Source of the DNA: Diplosphaera chodatii
Taxonomy: Eukaryota > Chlorophyta > Trebouxiophyceae > Prasiolales > Stichococcaceae
Direction of reading: 5' to 3'
NCBI GenBank assembly: GCA_032358165.1
Contig: JAALGY010000044.1
Span: forward strand, 682,001-746,000
DNA: 64,000 nt
Each line of letters opens with the position of its first letter. The stretch's first letter is position 1. The notes below the pieces were generated by a model. The model saw only the letters and a list, made by a program, of their open reading frames with translations, made no database searches and had not been told where the DNA came from. Made by a program: the position numbers and the translations under genes. Shown one piece after another: positions 1 to 12,300 of this stretch.

Positions 1-1922
1 CCAGCTGCGTGGTCCACCGCAGCGCGTCGCCGAAGCTGTAGACGGTCTGCGTTGCAGTGGAACTGCATGACTGCCACATGTCAGCAGGCTGCTGCAGCCA
101 GCGCAGTGTGCACGCTTGTACCAGAGCAGCGCGTGCCAGCTGCAGCATGCGGCCGCTGGGGGTTCGTGCCAGATATGACGCCCTGCGGCCCTTCGTGAGG
201 TGTTGCACATGCAGCCGATGTGACTTGAAGGCTGCAGCTGGGCAAACAGCAGGTGGCGGCAATACCTTGTGGAAGGCAACCATTTGCTCCAGCACCATCA
301 GCTTCAGCGTCCCGCCGTTCATGAATTGCTGCACCCAGCCAAATCATCTGATAGGTAGGATGTCCCCAAAATTGACAGCCTGCACAGGTTCCCGAATGCT
401 GTGTAGTCACAACATTCTCTGCAAGCAGAGGGATATGGCACACCTGGACGATGAACATGGAGTCTGCTGACACCGCATCGGCGTTGGAGCCGCTGCGGTC
501 CGTCCTGAAGCCCAGCCCCACGAACTTGACGATCGAGCTGCAGGTCTCATGGGATGTCGGTCAGAATGCAATGCATGCTCTGCACACTTGAGCTACGCTC
601 AGATGAGCGCTGCTGCTGTAGGACTGTGTGCATTCCGCCCGCAACTCACGTGCTGGACTGTGGAACTCTGAACAGCTGGGTCACGATGTCAATTGAACGA
701 CACAGACATCCACACTCACGGATGGTTGAGGCGCTTCAGCAGCGCCCCCTCCCGCACGAAGTCGCTGAGGTCCTGGTCGCTGGAGATGAGGTCGGGCCGC
801 AGCCGCTTGACGGCCACATTCATGTCCTCGCCATTCGGCTGCCGGAGCACCGCCCACTCCACCTCCGCAAACGCGCCCGCACCCAGGTTCGCCACCTGAT
901 GACGCCACCAGGAAATGATGAAAATGCAAGTATATGTTGCCACATCTACCAGCATAACCTAGCAGCCTGACCGAGTCGTTCCTATGCCTGATACAGCAGG
1001 CATCCTGGGTGCTGCTGCGACTGTCTGCTTGTTACTCACCTTGGTGAGGTTCTTGGCATCAACAAACGACTCGCCGGCGATCGCGCGGTACTCTGTGAAG
1101 CTGCGCGACACCTTCGAGTGCAGCACCTGCTTCACCTGCGGCAGCGGGCCAGCTGGCTCTGACCCTGCCATGGCTCTACCATCTGGCTCTGATTTTGGCA
1201 TAGCTGCACCGTCTGATTGCTGCAATGACTGACAAGCAGCGCAGTCTTGCAGGAGTCCATACTATCAGCACTGCCATGCAGAGCTGTTGCCTGGCTTCCT
1301 GGTACGAGCTCTGAAGGTACCAGGTTGCTCCCAGACTTGCCTGGGAGCCTGCAGCCCGGACCTCGGCAGCCGCCTTCTTGGCCTTCCTCTTGGCCACATC
1401 CCGCGTGCGCTGCCGACCAGGCGCCAACCGATCGCCACCGCTGCGCATTACGCAGAAGAGCAGCTCACTGCTGCGTTGCGCAGTCGATCATTCCAGCGCA
1501 GGTGCTCGGTATTTCCAAACAAAGATGCTCCGAAGCTTCTGACAGTTGGCTGTGCAGCAGAGGGCTGCAATGTCCTACCCAGCATTGCCGCTGCAGGTGC
1601 AGCCCGCTGGTGTGAACACGGCAAGGGATGGCCGTGGTAGTGCTCACCTGCTGCTGCCGCCGCCAGGCAGCAGCTCCAGCTCGCTGATATATGGAGCGCC
1701 GGGCTGCGCAAGCTCTGTGTTCGTGCTGCTGTTACGCTGCACGGGGTAGTAGCTTGCGCTGGGACTCACGCTGCCGTCGCCGTGGTAGCTGTTGTCAGTG
1801 CTGCCGCCACCGCTGTTGCTCCAGTCGACAGAGCTGCCAGCGTCATCTGAATCGCCTCGTGGTGTGTACCTACGAGGCAAGGCAAGCAGCTCGAGGCACT
1901 GCTGTGCACACTTCGTGCTCAC
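1..1922 (-). CDS. Protein kinase (partial, 3' end off the left edge)
   Basis: Minus-strand exons of a Ser/Thr kinase catalytic domain. The exon at about 716-900 carries the glycine-rich loop (GAGAFAEV), the ATP-binding lysine in VAVKRL and the helix-C glutamate in FVREGALLKRLNHP. The next exons, about 458-545 and 270-340, give the hinge region (MFIVQ then FMNGGTLKLMVLEQM), and 1-57 gives TVYSFGDALRWTTQL, the start of helix E. The HRD and DFG motifs would lie left of the window. Upstream exons at about 1037-1165 (LPQVKQVLHSKVSRSFTEY), 1348-1440 (basic) and 1650-1860 (Ser/Asn/Gly-rich) form a probable disordered N-terminal region. The loop and hinge look like the plant/algal TKL (Raf-like) group, but this is an inference. 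The start codon is uncertain. Confidence 0.65.
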
Positions 1923-2078
1923 CCATCCTGAGCCAGAGTCCCCAGCTTGTATGTTTTGGCCTTGTGTCAGTGGTCCGGGTGCTGAACAGCCCCGTTCCAG
2001 ATTGCAGTCGAGTGCGTCATCAGTCAGGTATAACTTATGACACTCTGCCGCACACTACCCAGGAACGCTGTGAGACTC

Positions 2079-2360
2079 CTACGTGGCGAAGTCGAGGGTG
2101 CTGTGATGCGTGGACAGGATGTCCTTCCACACGTCCTCCATGCTGCCAGTGGTCTCCAGCGGCCGAGCTGGATCGCCTGCCGCAGCTGCTGAGCGCGGCG
2201 CTGCTGCCTCCTGCTGCCGTGCGCTTGCGGCTGGCTGTGGCGGTGGATTGGCAGGCAGCCCCATGGCAGGGCCCACCGCCGCCGATGCCATGGCAGGTGG
2301 CCAGATGATGTTGGGTGCAGCAGCGCTGCTGTTCAGCTGCTGCGGTCTGTTGATCTGATC
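2079..2360 (-). CDS. Probable N-terminal exon of the kinase gene, or 3' end of a separate gene
   Basis: A minus-strand open stretch begins near 2360 with INRPQQLNSSAAAPNIIWPP, continues Ala/Pro/Gln-rich and finishes with SMEDVWKDILSTHHSTLDFA. A donor-like GTAGGA occurs just before an in-frame TAG at 2079-2081. It could therefore splice into the Ser-rich exon near 1860 and form the kinase N-terminus, or it could be the last exon of another gene. No family was recognised; the acidic/aromatic EDVWKDIL segment resembles short interaction motifs of plant regulators, but that is weak. The 2400-3480 interval upstream shows no convincing exon. Confidence 0.35.
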   Translation of the reverse strand, partial: DQINRPQQLNSSAAAPNIIWPPAMASAAVGPAMGLPANPPPQPAASARQQEAAAPRSAAAAGDPARPLETTGSMEDVWKDILSTHHSTLDFAT

Positions 2361-3484
2361 CGCTGCTGCTGCAATGCACTCAATTTGCTACAGCCGTCTG
2401 CAGACCCTTGCCGCTGACTACCGCCGAGAGCTACGTAGTGTGCCGCCAGCATGGCATCATGCTGTGCTTGGCAGAGCTGAACGGCACGGCTGACTGCCAG
2501 CAAGCAGCTACGTTCGCATTTCAAGAACCGTCTGCTGCTGGCATACGCAGGTCAGGCAGCTGCAAATGGGCCGCTGGGCTGCACCAAACGCTGGTACCTG
2601 CAGATGACGGGCTTGGATGTATCAGGAATGTATCTGCGTGCGGCAAGCCAACACCAAAGTCATGGTGTAGCACTGTTCACGGTTGCACATGTCCACTAAG
2701 TGCATGCCTCTGCTACGGCCGGCAGCGGGCGCTGTTTGGACATGCTGCTGGCATCGGATTTGCTGGCGGTCTTCCAACAAGCAGGGTAGGTCATACCAGG
2801 ACTGAACAGCATGACCTGAGACATTGATTGGCATGAGCTCACAGAGTGAAGGCACGATGCTGCCTTGAGCATGCTCATGATATGGGCTGCTGCTCACCGA
2901 GTAGGTGGCAGGTGCTGCCAACTGACCGCTGCGCGGAAGCGGCAGCGGACAGCCGTGCAGGCCAACGTTTCGAAGACAACTATCTTGCAGTCCGCTGTCG
3001 CACCTAGGCTGTGTCTGTCGTCAGCAGATAGGCTGCCCTATGCGGGATGCAAGAGGCACCTCTGATCGCGCAGCAAATGCTTGAGCAAGATCAAGGCCAC
3101 ACGAACGACCACTTGATGAGGAATGCATGCATTTATAGCCTTCGTCTGCACATTGGTACCGTGGGCGCAGACTGTATTGCCTGTTTGCCCGACAGCCCTA
3201 TACATGGGAGCATCCTCAGCTAAACTACCGTTGCAGTGTGCTGTGTTTACTGATGTGCTGCTGGAAGTGCCAGCAACCCTGGAGCACCCGCTGGCAAGTA
3301 GCTGGGCACTGATCGCAGTTGCAGGAACAAGCCACATCATACAGAACCATCGACGCATCTTGATCAACAGCGACAGCCGTCAGTCAGCGTTGAACGTGTT
3401 GGGGGCCTGTGTGCCTGCAAAGGTTTCTTCAATACTTGATCAGGAGCTGCAACAACCAGTGGCAGCGCCAGAGGGAGCGCGGCC

Positions 3485-6400
3485 ATGTCCAAGAGCGCGC
3501 TGTCGGCGGCGCTGGCCAGCCCCGCGCAGCAGCCAGCGGCGAGGCCGGCGGGCAAGCAGGATGAGAGCTCCTTTCCGTGCCTGACTAAGGGTCAGGGTGG
3601 ACCGTCAGACCCCACCGAGAATGGGGACTTCAGCGAGGCGGCGGCGATGCGGCGGTCCGGCGACATCGCTGGCTCGGCGCCCACCGCAATCCTGTCGTCC
3701 TCCGGCGCCCCCTACGTGAGTGTGGGGTCCAGGCCTGCATGCACCCACCGCGACAACCCTAGGCGAACAGCATCCAGCCTACTATGCTCCTGCAGCTTCG
3801 TTTGGAGCAGCACCCCGTGATCCTGACGCCTCGAACGGCTTCTATGCGCAGCTCCCATTGCTATGAGATGGGTGCATGGGCCCAGTATCACATCAGCTCC
3901 CAGTTCGCAGTCAGTGATCTGAGCTTGTTGCAACTGTTGGCTGCCTGCCAACCCTAGCACAGAACCCTGTCTCAGGCGTAACTGTTGGATTATCAGCATG
4001 TGCAGCGATCGCTTGCAGTGGTGCAAGCACGTGGAACAGCACGTGGGGTTTTAGCACAGACCTTGGTACAGTCGTTGATGCATGGATGAGCGATCTGAGG
4101 CGTCACTGGTTGCCGCGTGCAGGCCGACTACGAGCTGAACCCCTACAGGTATGTTGCACTCGCTGGGACTAACCGGCAATGCGCATGTTCCTGTGGTAGC
4201 ATGGTGCACGCGCTGCACAGTCATGCGGCTTGCATTTGCTGACCGCATTGATGTTGCCTCGGCTGCAGGCGGAGAGGTGGCCAGGAAACATATCCGACCG
4301 GGCAGAGCGTGGTGAGTGCCTCGGATGTGCACGCCGTCATGTCGTCCAGCTGTAGTCGGCAGCCTGTGCGCATGCGCTGTCAGCAAAATGTCTGTGCCCA
4401 TCTGCTTGTGCGTCTGCAGGACGACGCAGCACGATGGCAGAGCTTAGGTGCCGGCAGCCTGCAGTCGAACCTGCTGTCAGCACAGATCCTGGGCAGCCTG
4501 CCGGCTGGCCTCAGCATGAAGGTGAGGAAAACATGGCGATCGGGCATGCAACGCTCAATCGAGCCATCCACGTGCGGCAGACACCCTGGGGGCCAGACCA
4601 GCTCCGGCCGCCTGCAGCATTTGCTGCACGGCGACTTTCCAGTACACCATAGAAGCATCGAGCCGTGCCGCAGTCATGCCACCAATGTGCCTGCGTGCGT
4701 TGATGGTCATGCATCCAGCGGCGCCACTCAATGCAGAGCGGGGTTGCAACACCCTGCACATGCCCACTGTGACTCTCATCTTGTCCTGGCGCCGTCCAGC
4801 AGCGTGCTCAGCCTGGCACAAACGGGGCCATGGCAAAAGGCACGTCCGCAACTGGGATGTGAATCCATACTTCGTGACTACAGGAGCGCACCGCGCTGTC
4901 CAGCAGCGTGCTCAGCCCCACGCAGAGCGCGCTGTCCAGCCTGCCGTCCGACAAGCTGGTGGGGCGCAACATGGAGGGCAAGAAGCTGCGGCGCCACGTG
5001 CTGCGGGGCGCCGTCGTCGTCTTCGTCACCGCCGGCTACTCCGGCAAGAAGTGCGTGCGGCGGCCACTGGCAGCAATGGATGTATGATGGCACCCTCGTG
5101 CACACTGGTGCCACCCGCTGTATGGCATCGGCCTCCGCTGGATGCGCACTGTCGCTGTGCATGGGACATCAGGCGCTGCACCCTGCCGTCAGCACCGCTT
5201 CCATCGATTGTACCTGTGATCAAACCCTCGTCTCACACGGCAGGCAAACCGCCTGCCAGACTGACAACACAAATCATGTTGCGCGCCTCCTCGCCGGCAG
5301 GTTCATCTACGAGAAGGCGCACGAGCTGGGCGTGCGGTCCGTCATCCTGGACGGCCCAGACTCGTGGGCGCAGTCGCTGCAGGAGGACGGCAAGATCGAG
5401 AAGTTCGTGCCGGTGGACTTTGCGGACGCCGAGTCAGCGTTCGAGCGCTGCGTGGCCGCCATCCACAAGGTCAAGTCGGTGAGTGGCAATGCCTGTGATG
5501 GACGGCAGAATCACCAATGCGCAGACGCACCCTGTTCGTGTATGTGTTGGAGCTGCTGCTGCCAGCACCACATGGTCACTGGCACGAAGGTCGTGGCGTG
5601 CCAAGCGGCTGCTTGTGCGCAGCCAGGCCCCTTTGCAGCCTGAGCATGTCGGCCGCAGGGTGTTGTCAAGCACCGAACACATGCAGGTTGCAGGTGGACC
5701 GCAGGCCCAGCTGCCCTTCATGAAGGTTGCAGCAGCATCACAGCAGGATGCAACACTGCCCTGCGGTCCCGCACCGCAGGAGGTGGGCGAGTTGGACGGC
5801 ATCTGCACATACTGCGAGATGGCGGTGCCGCTGGTGTCGCGCCTCGCAGAGCGCTTTGGCCTGCCTGGCAACAGGTGTGCAGACGCAACAGCCACTGCCA
5901 GCCTGCTGTAACGGAGACAGGGCAACTGCCAGATGTGGCCGGTGCAAGAAAGTGCCTGGCGACCTTTCAGCTGAGCTGTGTACTGTTGGAGAGGATACAT
6001 TGGACACCCTTTGCACACCCTGCGCCAGCATGGCCTCAAGGCCACAGCGTCTGAACTGGACTCCAAAACCCCACTGTGCAGCCCCGAGTCGGTGGACGCG
6101 GCGCGGGACAAGAGCGAGACGCGCGCGTCCATGGCCCGGGCGGGGCTGCCGACGCCGCGCAACATGCTGATCGAGCGGCCGGACCAGGTGGAGGCCGCCG
6201 GCAACCACGTCGGCTTCCCGGCAGGTTTGCGTGTTAGTAGGGAGGACGTTACCTGTCATCCGGCCTTCTTTCTGGCGATTTCACTGGTCCGATGACGCTG
6301 AAAGGCGAAATGTGAGATGCCAGCAAAGCGCAGGCTGCCAGACGACTCGACCACGCCTTGATCCTCTGCAGCACCCCGAGTATGCGGGGTGCTCCAATGG

Positions 6401-8785
6401 AGAGTGTCGAGCAGCACAGCAGCCTGTCTGCAAAGCAGTATAAAGACTGGAAGGTGTGTCGGTGAGCGTGCTCTGCTGCCGTGCACTGCAGTCATCAAGC
6501 CCATCTACGGCGCAGCGTCCATCGGGGTCGTCAAGGTGGAGGACATGGAGGGGCTGAAGGCGACCTACAAGAAGGTCGCCAAGGAAATGGCGGGGGCGCG
6601 CATCGTGGACGGCGCGATGCAGGCCGGCGCAGCCGACGAGGATGAGACAGACCAGGTGGGGAAACGGGAACGTGAAACCCTAGAATTGTCAACATTGGTA
6701 TACTATCGAGCTTCTGATCTGGAGAAGCAGGCTGCAAACTAGCCATGCAAGCGCGCCTGATGGTTGCCACTGTTGTTGCCCCCTCTGCCATCTGAACATT
6801 CCTGAACGCTACAGTGGCTATATGCGCAGGGCAACGCAGCATCGTGGGTGAAGCTGACGCTGCTGCTGGAGGAGTATCTCGATGGCCCAGAGGTGAGCAA
6901 CTCGTGATGCTGTGCAGACAGCAGCAGCTTCGGCCAGCAGCCCCCGAAACCTGGCTGCCGTGAAAGACGGTATCCTGCATGTAGAAACCAAGCGTTGTGA
7001 GTTGCACCCGCTGTTGCATGCATCCACAGGTGGATGTGGACTTGGTGCTCAGTGAAGGCGCGCCTGTCTACGGCGCAATCACTGACAACTGGCCCACGAT
7101 CGAGCCCTACTTCAATGAGACAGGCAAGGAAATGAACAGCCGTTGTAACACTTCCATACTTGCCCGCACCCGTGCCAGGCTGTTGCTCAAACGCCTCAGC
7201 CGACCTCGCTGTGAGTGTGCCCTCAACAGTGTCGTTTCAGCAATGCGGCTGCAGCATCATGTTCTGACATCTGAGTATGTCACGCTGCTCCAGGCAGCAA
7301 CTGCCCCTCCATCCTGCCGCGCGACCAGCAATCAGCGCTCATGGAGCTGGGCGTGCAGTCCGTGCAGGCGCTTGGCCTGTCGCTGGTAGGGTTTCGTTGT
7401 GTGAGGTTTTGGGTGTCCTGCAGCATTGCAGTCCCATCATGCATGCAGCACCTTCGTTTGAAGCTGAGCTCCTGAGCGTATGAGATGTCCATCCTCCCGA
7501 ATGACTCGGGAGCTCCTGCAGCTGCTGTGGGATCGTGCCACCTTCAGGCACAAGTTCGGCCTCCAGATGACCCACTCTTGGATGCATCCTGCTGCAGGGC
7601 GTGTTCCACGTGGAGCTGAAGTACACCAGCCGGGGCCCGCGCCTCATCGAGGTCAACTGCCGCATGGGCGGCGGCCCCGTGCGCATCACCAACCTGCTGG
7701 TGAGTCGGCGGGCGCATGCATGGCAGACGCTGCATGTCTGTAACGTGGCCACGTTACAGACATGCATGGCAGGGCTGACGACATGCAATGCTCTGGGCCG
7801 CTGCCTGACCCTGCACCCCCAATGTTGAAGCTTGCAGACTGGTGGTCCCCAGTCTGCCCCTGGCAGTAAGCCCTTGCTGAAGCGTTTGTGTGACGTGGTC
7901 ACGTGGCCGGAAGTCACCACTCAACAAAAGCTGTTGTGAATCTTCGTCTTGCAGGTGTGGGGAGTAGATTTGGTGGAGGAGCACCTGCTGTGCAGCTGCG
8001 GCATCCCGTCACGCCCCCCTGTAGCGGCGCGGCCGCTGACGCAGCTGGCGGAGTACTCCGTCAACGCCCACAAGTCGGGCACGGTGCAGAGCACCGACTT
8101 CCTGAAGGTGCGTGACCACACGTCGCTCGTGCACAGTGACGATGCTGACCCTCAGCTGTCGATTCGTCCCCTGACCCACACGCTTGCATGAAGCCGCCTG
8201 ACACGTCGAGCCTGCTGCAGCAAGGCCGTGTGCCTGTCGCAGGAGTGGGAGAACCACCCGGACGTGCTGTACGCGCACCCGCTGGTGGAAGCCGGCAAGA
8301 AGGTGGTCGGCGGCGGCGACGGCCTGCCCACCTGGGTCTGCGAATTCATGGTGCGCCAGACTGCCTGCTTGCACCCGGGCAACAACTACCCTGTTGTCTT
8401 TTTTATTGCTGTCTGTATTACATGACAGCAGGCAGAGGTGCCTCCAGCGCAGCCAGACACAACCATTGATGGTGTGGTTCAACATCTGAGGAGGTTATTG
8501 TGGGCACAGTCCTAGGGCACAGCACTCAGCTGCTGCTGCACCGTTCTGTCTGGATCAAGTGAAGTGGCGAAACGCCCATGCAGGTAACCAAGCCGACGGT
8601 GGAGGAAGCCATCGAGTTTGTGACACATATCGAACAGAGCCTTCAGGTAGGGCATCAGTGTACTTCACACCTGCCGCCTGCTCTGCTGGGGCGTGAGGTG
8701 TGTACTTCCAGTTAATTTGTGTGAGGGCTGTAACAAGTAACAGTGACTGGTTCGGTTGGTGATGTTGCAGGTGCCAATTGTTTGA
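3485..8785 (+). CDS. ATP-grasp ligase, carnosine-synthase-like
   Basis: Sixteen exons that stay in phase give about 618 residues: 3485-3715, 4123-4148, 4269-4311, 4420-4521, 4884-5050, 5301-5478, 5780-5874, 6082-6224, 6492-6655, 6830-6892, 7030-7123, 7294-7385, 7598-7699, 7955-8107, 8225-8350, 8584-8646, then 8771-8785 with the stop. Family marks include the N-terminal Rossmann-like part (HVLRGAVVVFVTAGYSGKK), SPESVDAARDKSETRA, the nucleotide-binding lysine in VIKPIYGAASIGVVK, LLLEEYLDGPEVDVDLV and the metal-binding RLIEVNCRMGGGPVRI. ATP-grasp ligases of the CARNS/BacD type join an amino acid to a second substrate through an acyl-phosphate. The actual substrates are unknown. It is shorter than vertebrate CARNS1, mainly at the N-terminus. 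The intron starting at 7124 uses a GC donor. Start chosen as the first ATG of the only open first exon. Confidence 0.85.
7731..7766. repeat. Perfect 36-bp palindrome in an ATP-grasp intron
   Basis: TGCATGTCTGTAACGTGG followed directly by its exact reverse complement, with no loop. It is flanked by 11-bp direct repeats ATGCATGGCAG at 7716-7726 and 7762-7772 (the right one overlaps the palindrome end). Confidence 0.92.
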
Positions 8786-9301
8786 GGGCAAAGTCGCATG
8801 GAGCTATCTGGGATGGGGGCTGAGGAGACACTTCAGCTGGTGCGCAGCCATGCACCAGCCCTGCAAGCAGCTCCGGGCCAATGCCTGCAGTGACCGGCCT
8901 GATTGGCACTGCAGCAACATTCTTTAGGGGTTGTGACACCCTCAGTCTGCTTTAGCTGACCCCCTCAGAGAAGTACTCTGCCAGACTGACCTGCTATCTT
9001 TTATATGTCTGTGATGCACCCGCTGCTGCAGCTGTATCCTGTGTCCTCCCAACATACCACAAGTCAACCGTGCTGCTTCCACCCTTCTAGCACAGCACGT
9101 AAGCACAGGATGCACGCCGCGAGAGCAAGTTGGTTACTGACACTGATACATGCCTTGGCCAGTGCCAGTGTTGCAAGCCAAGTTTGGAAAATGATACAGG
9201 GCTGCCCAGAAACAAAGGCAGCCTGCGCAAACATCACGGCTGGGCACGGCACTTCACATTGCCAACCTGCAAGGACAGTGCTGAGCCGCCAGAGTCAGTC
9301 G
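8786..9301. other. Intergenic region between the ATP-grasp gene and UPF1
   Basis: About 515 bases between a stop and the UPF1 start codon, both genes on the plus strand. No family-level open reading frame, RNA gene or clear TATA box was seen. It should contain the ATP-grasp 3' UTR and the UPF1 promoter and 5' UTR. Confidence 0.5.
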
Positions 9302-12300
9302 ATGGCGGGTCACGGCTTTGGGCGTGACCCAGCCACCCAGACTTCAGGATTCAGACAGGAAGATACACAGTTCACAGGCGCTGACGCCTCGCAGCTGGAC
9401 CCAACTGCGCACGGCGCAGACTATGGCTTTCTGGACTTCACGCAGCAGGAACTCGCGGCCGACGACCTCGGTAGCGCCTATCATTTCAGCTCGTTCAGCC
9501 AGGTCCGATGGCTGCCTGCATGCAGCCTTCAGGCACCGTGCAAGCTTCTTGAAGCTGCAAAAGTGAGCATATGCATATTTCTAGGTCCATGAACGTGTCT
9601 CATGTCACGCCTGATGCATACTGCGCTGCTGCTGCACAGGATGTGGCGGACTGGGGTGACGGCGCATCGCAGGCAGCGGCAGTGGTGAGCTCCTCAGTTT
9701 GACGTGGGTCATCAACACGGACCAATTAGCTGGGTGTCCTTGCTTCGAGGTGCAAAGGGAGCCCTGCATGCAACCACCTTGGGGTCAACCCCTGCATGCT
9801 GACGGCGCACTGTGCTGTCATTGGCCATCGCTCTCCAATATTCCGACGCAGGCGAACGCCGCGCTGGACCCGGGGAACGGCGTCCTGGGCGACGGCCTGA
9901 GCCAGCTGCGCTTCGACGACGGGCTGGGGGAGGGGCCCGGGGAGGGACCCGGGGAGCGGGAGGACCGCAGCGCGGCGCCCACCGAGCAGGCGGAGCTGCC
10001 GCCGTGGGCCTGCTCGTGAGTCAAGCGCACACTCAATGCGACACGCAGCGTGGCAGGCGAAGCTGCACATGCACAGCCGCTGCGAACAGCTCAAGGGGCG
10101 GTGCTGGCAGCTGGCTGTCCTCGCGGAGCCTCGAAGCCAGCCTCGCCCACGCGACCCGGGCGGTCCGGGAATGTTGCGAGGGTGGCGCATGCATATGCTT
10201 GTTGTGCGCTGCTGCAGCCTTCCTGTACATAGTGTGCTGACTTCTCATATGCGGGCACACGTCAGTCAGGTGCCTACACCTGCGCAGGTACTGCGGCATA
10301 CACGCGCCCGCGTCGGTGGTGCGGTGCCTCACCAGCGGCAAGTGGTTCTGCAACGGCCGCATCCAGGCCTCCGCCTCCTGCATCATCACCCACCTGGTGC
10401 GCACACCGGGTCGTGTATCTTTTGCTACTGCTCCGATGAGCAGGGCATGAAGTTGCTGGGACAATCAAGCTGGCAGTTACGGTTTCTACATGCACGCCCC
10501 TGGGCATGCATCGACAGTCTTGAGTGGTACGGGCATGGAGAGTGAAAGGGTCCAGCTCACGGTGTGCAAGCGGAGCGAGCCGCGGCTTGCAGGTCAAGGC
10601 GCGGTACAAGGAGGTGGCGCTGCACAAGGACAGCCCGCTGGGGGACGCCATCCTGGAGTGCTACGCCAGCGGCAACCGCAACGTCTTCGCGCTCGGCTTC
10701 GTGCCCGTGAAATCCGAGAACACGGTGGGGGCTGTGTTCACTGTGCCTTCCCATTGCAACACTCTGGCACAGGGGCGCCTGGGTCACATACTGGGCAACT
10801 TGCCTGTCACGCAGTGCACATGGCAGTTGCCACAATCGCACAGCAGGGACATTCCTTCTCTGCTACACGCTTGGTCACCCGCCATGTGCATTGCTGGGCG
10901 CATGACAGCTCTCTGTGGAAACCCCAAACAACGCCATGGGAGCAGATAGCTTGTGTTGGCGCTTCAAAAATATGCATACGGCTCCTCAGCATGAAGTCGA
11001 GAGCGCTGTCCTTGAAGTCTCACTGCAGGGGTGCACCCCTCCCTGCAGGTGGTGCTGCTGGCGCGGGACACGCCGGCGAACCACCCCGCGGTGAAGGAGC
11101 TGGGGCTGGACCTGGCGCTGTGGCAGCCGCTCATCATGGACCGCCAGTTCGTGGACTGGCTGGTCAAGCACCCATCCGACCAGGTGGGCATGGCACTTGC
11201 CACATTCAGGGCGGGAGTCCGGACCCCTGGCATGCACCAGCGGGTGAATGACATCCCGCTGCCGGATGGTCAAACATGCCAGCTGTGTCTGATGTCAGAT
11301 CACAATGCCATATGCTGTGCAGCCAAGACTCCTGCATATTACGCGCATTCACAACACCTGCATGCCCAAGCGTATGGCATCTGAGGCTGCAGTGTACATC
11401 CTGGCGCGTACATTGCTTCTGAACTTGCATGCAAATTCGCAGGAGAAGCTGCGGGCCCGGCGGCTGACGGCGTCGCAGATCGTGCGGCTGGAGGAGGTGT
11501 GGAAGGCCAAGCCCGACGCCAAGGTGGATGACCTGGATGCGCCGGGGGAGGATGAGGAGGCGCAGCCGGTCGCGCTGCGCTACGAGGTATGGCAAAGTTG
11601 CCAAGCTCAGAGTTGCAGATGTTGCAAGCAGACATGGTGAGCAGATGATGAGCGCCGCTGTGCTGCTGAGTTAGGCATGCTCGGCATACAGTGAATCCTC
11701 GCGTTGGATTGGTCTGTCAGCAGTAAGATGCCCCTGGCAGCGCACATTTGCCTGTCCTTGCCTGTCATGTGTCAACATCATCTAAATGCTGCTGTATGTT
11801 GCCATCTGCAGGACGCATACCAGTACCAGAACATCTTTGGGCCGCTGGTCAAGATGGAGGCCGACCACGACAAGGCGATGCGCGAGGGGCAGGTGACTGC
11901 AAGCTTGCAGCATGCCCCATGCTTTATGGCAGCGTGCCATACATATCCATGTTTTAACCGCAAAGCACCATATCCAGACCCGTCTGGCCACGAGGGTTTG
12001 CATGATACACACCAGGCTGGGGAGTGCGGGCAAATGCTGCTCACCCCGCCTGACGCCGTCGTGTTGCTTTCTCTCGGCCTGCTGCAAGGCACACCGTGAC
12101 ACCTTCCCAGTGTAGGCCCTAGCGCTACGCACCTAGTAGGCCTCAGGCCTACACTTCAGGGCAATACTTCATCAAGCTCCCAATCGCCATGCAGGCCCGT
12201 GAGAATGTGACGGTGCGCTGGGACGTGGGGCTGAACCGCAAGAAGCTGGCCTTCTTCACCATCCCGCGCGACGAGGCGCAGCTGCGCCTGGCACCAGGCA

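Noticed and set aside
5866..6082. Phase error between ATP-grasp exons
   Set aside because: The first acceptor tried (near 6030) broke the frame; the acceptor before 6082 gives LPGNSPESVDAARDK in phase.
5434..6259. Long minus-strand frames opposite the ATP-grasp gene
   Set aside because: Antisense shadows of GC-rich coding exons; the plus-strand exons keep phase and family motifs.
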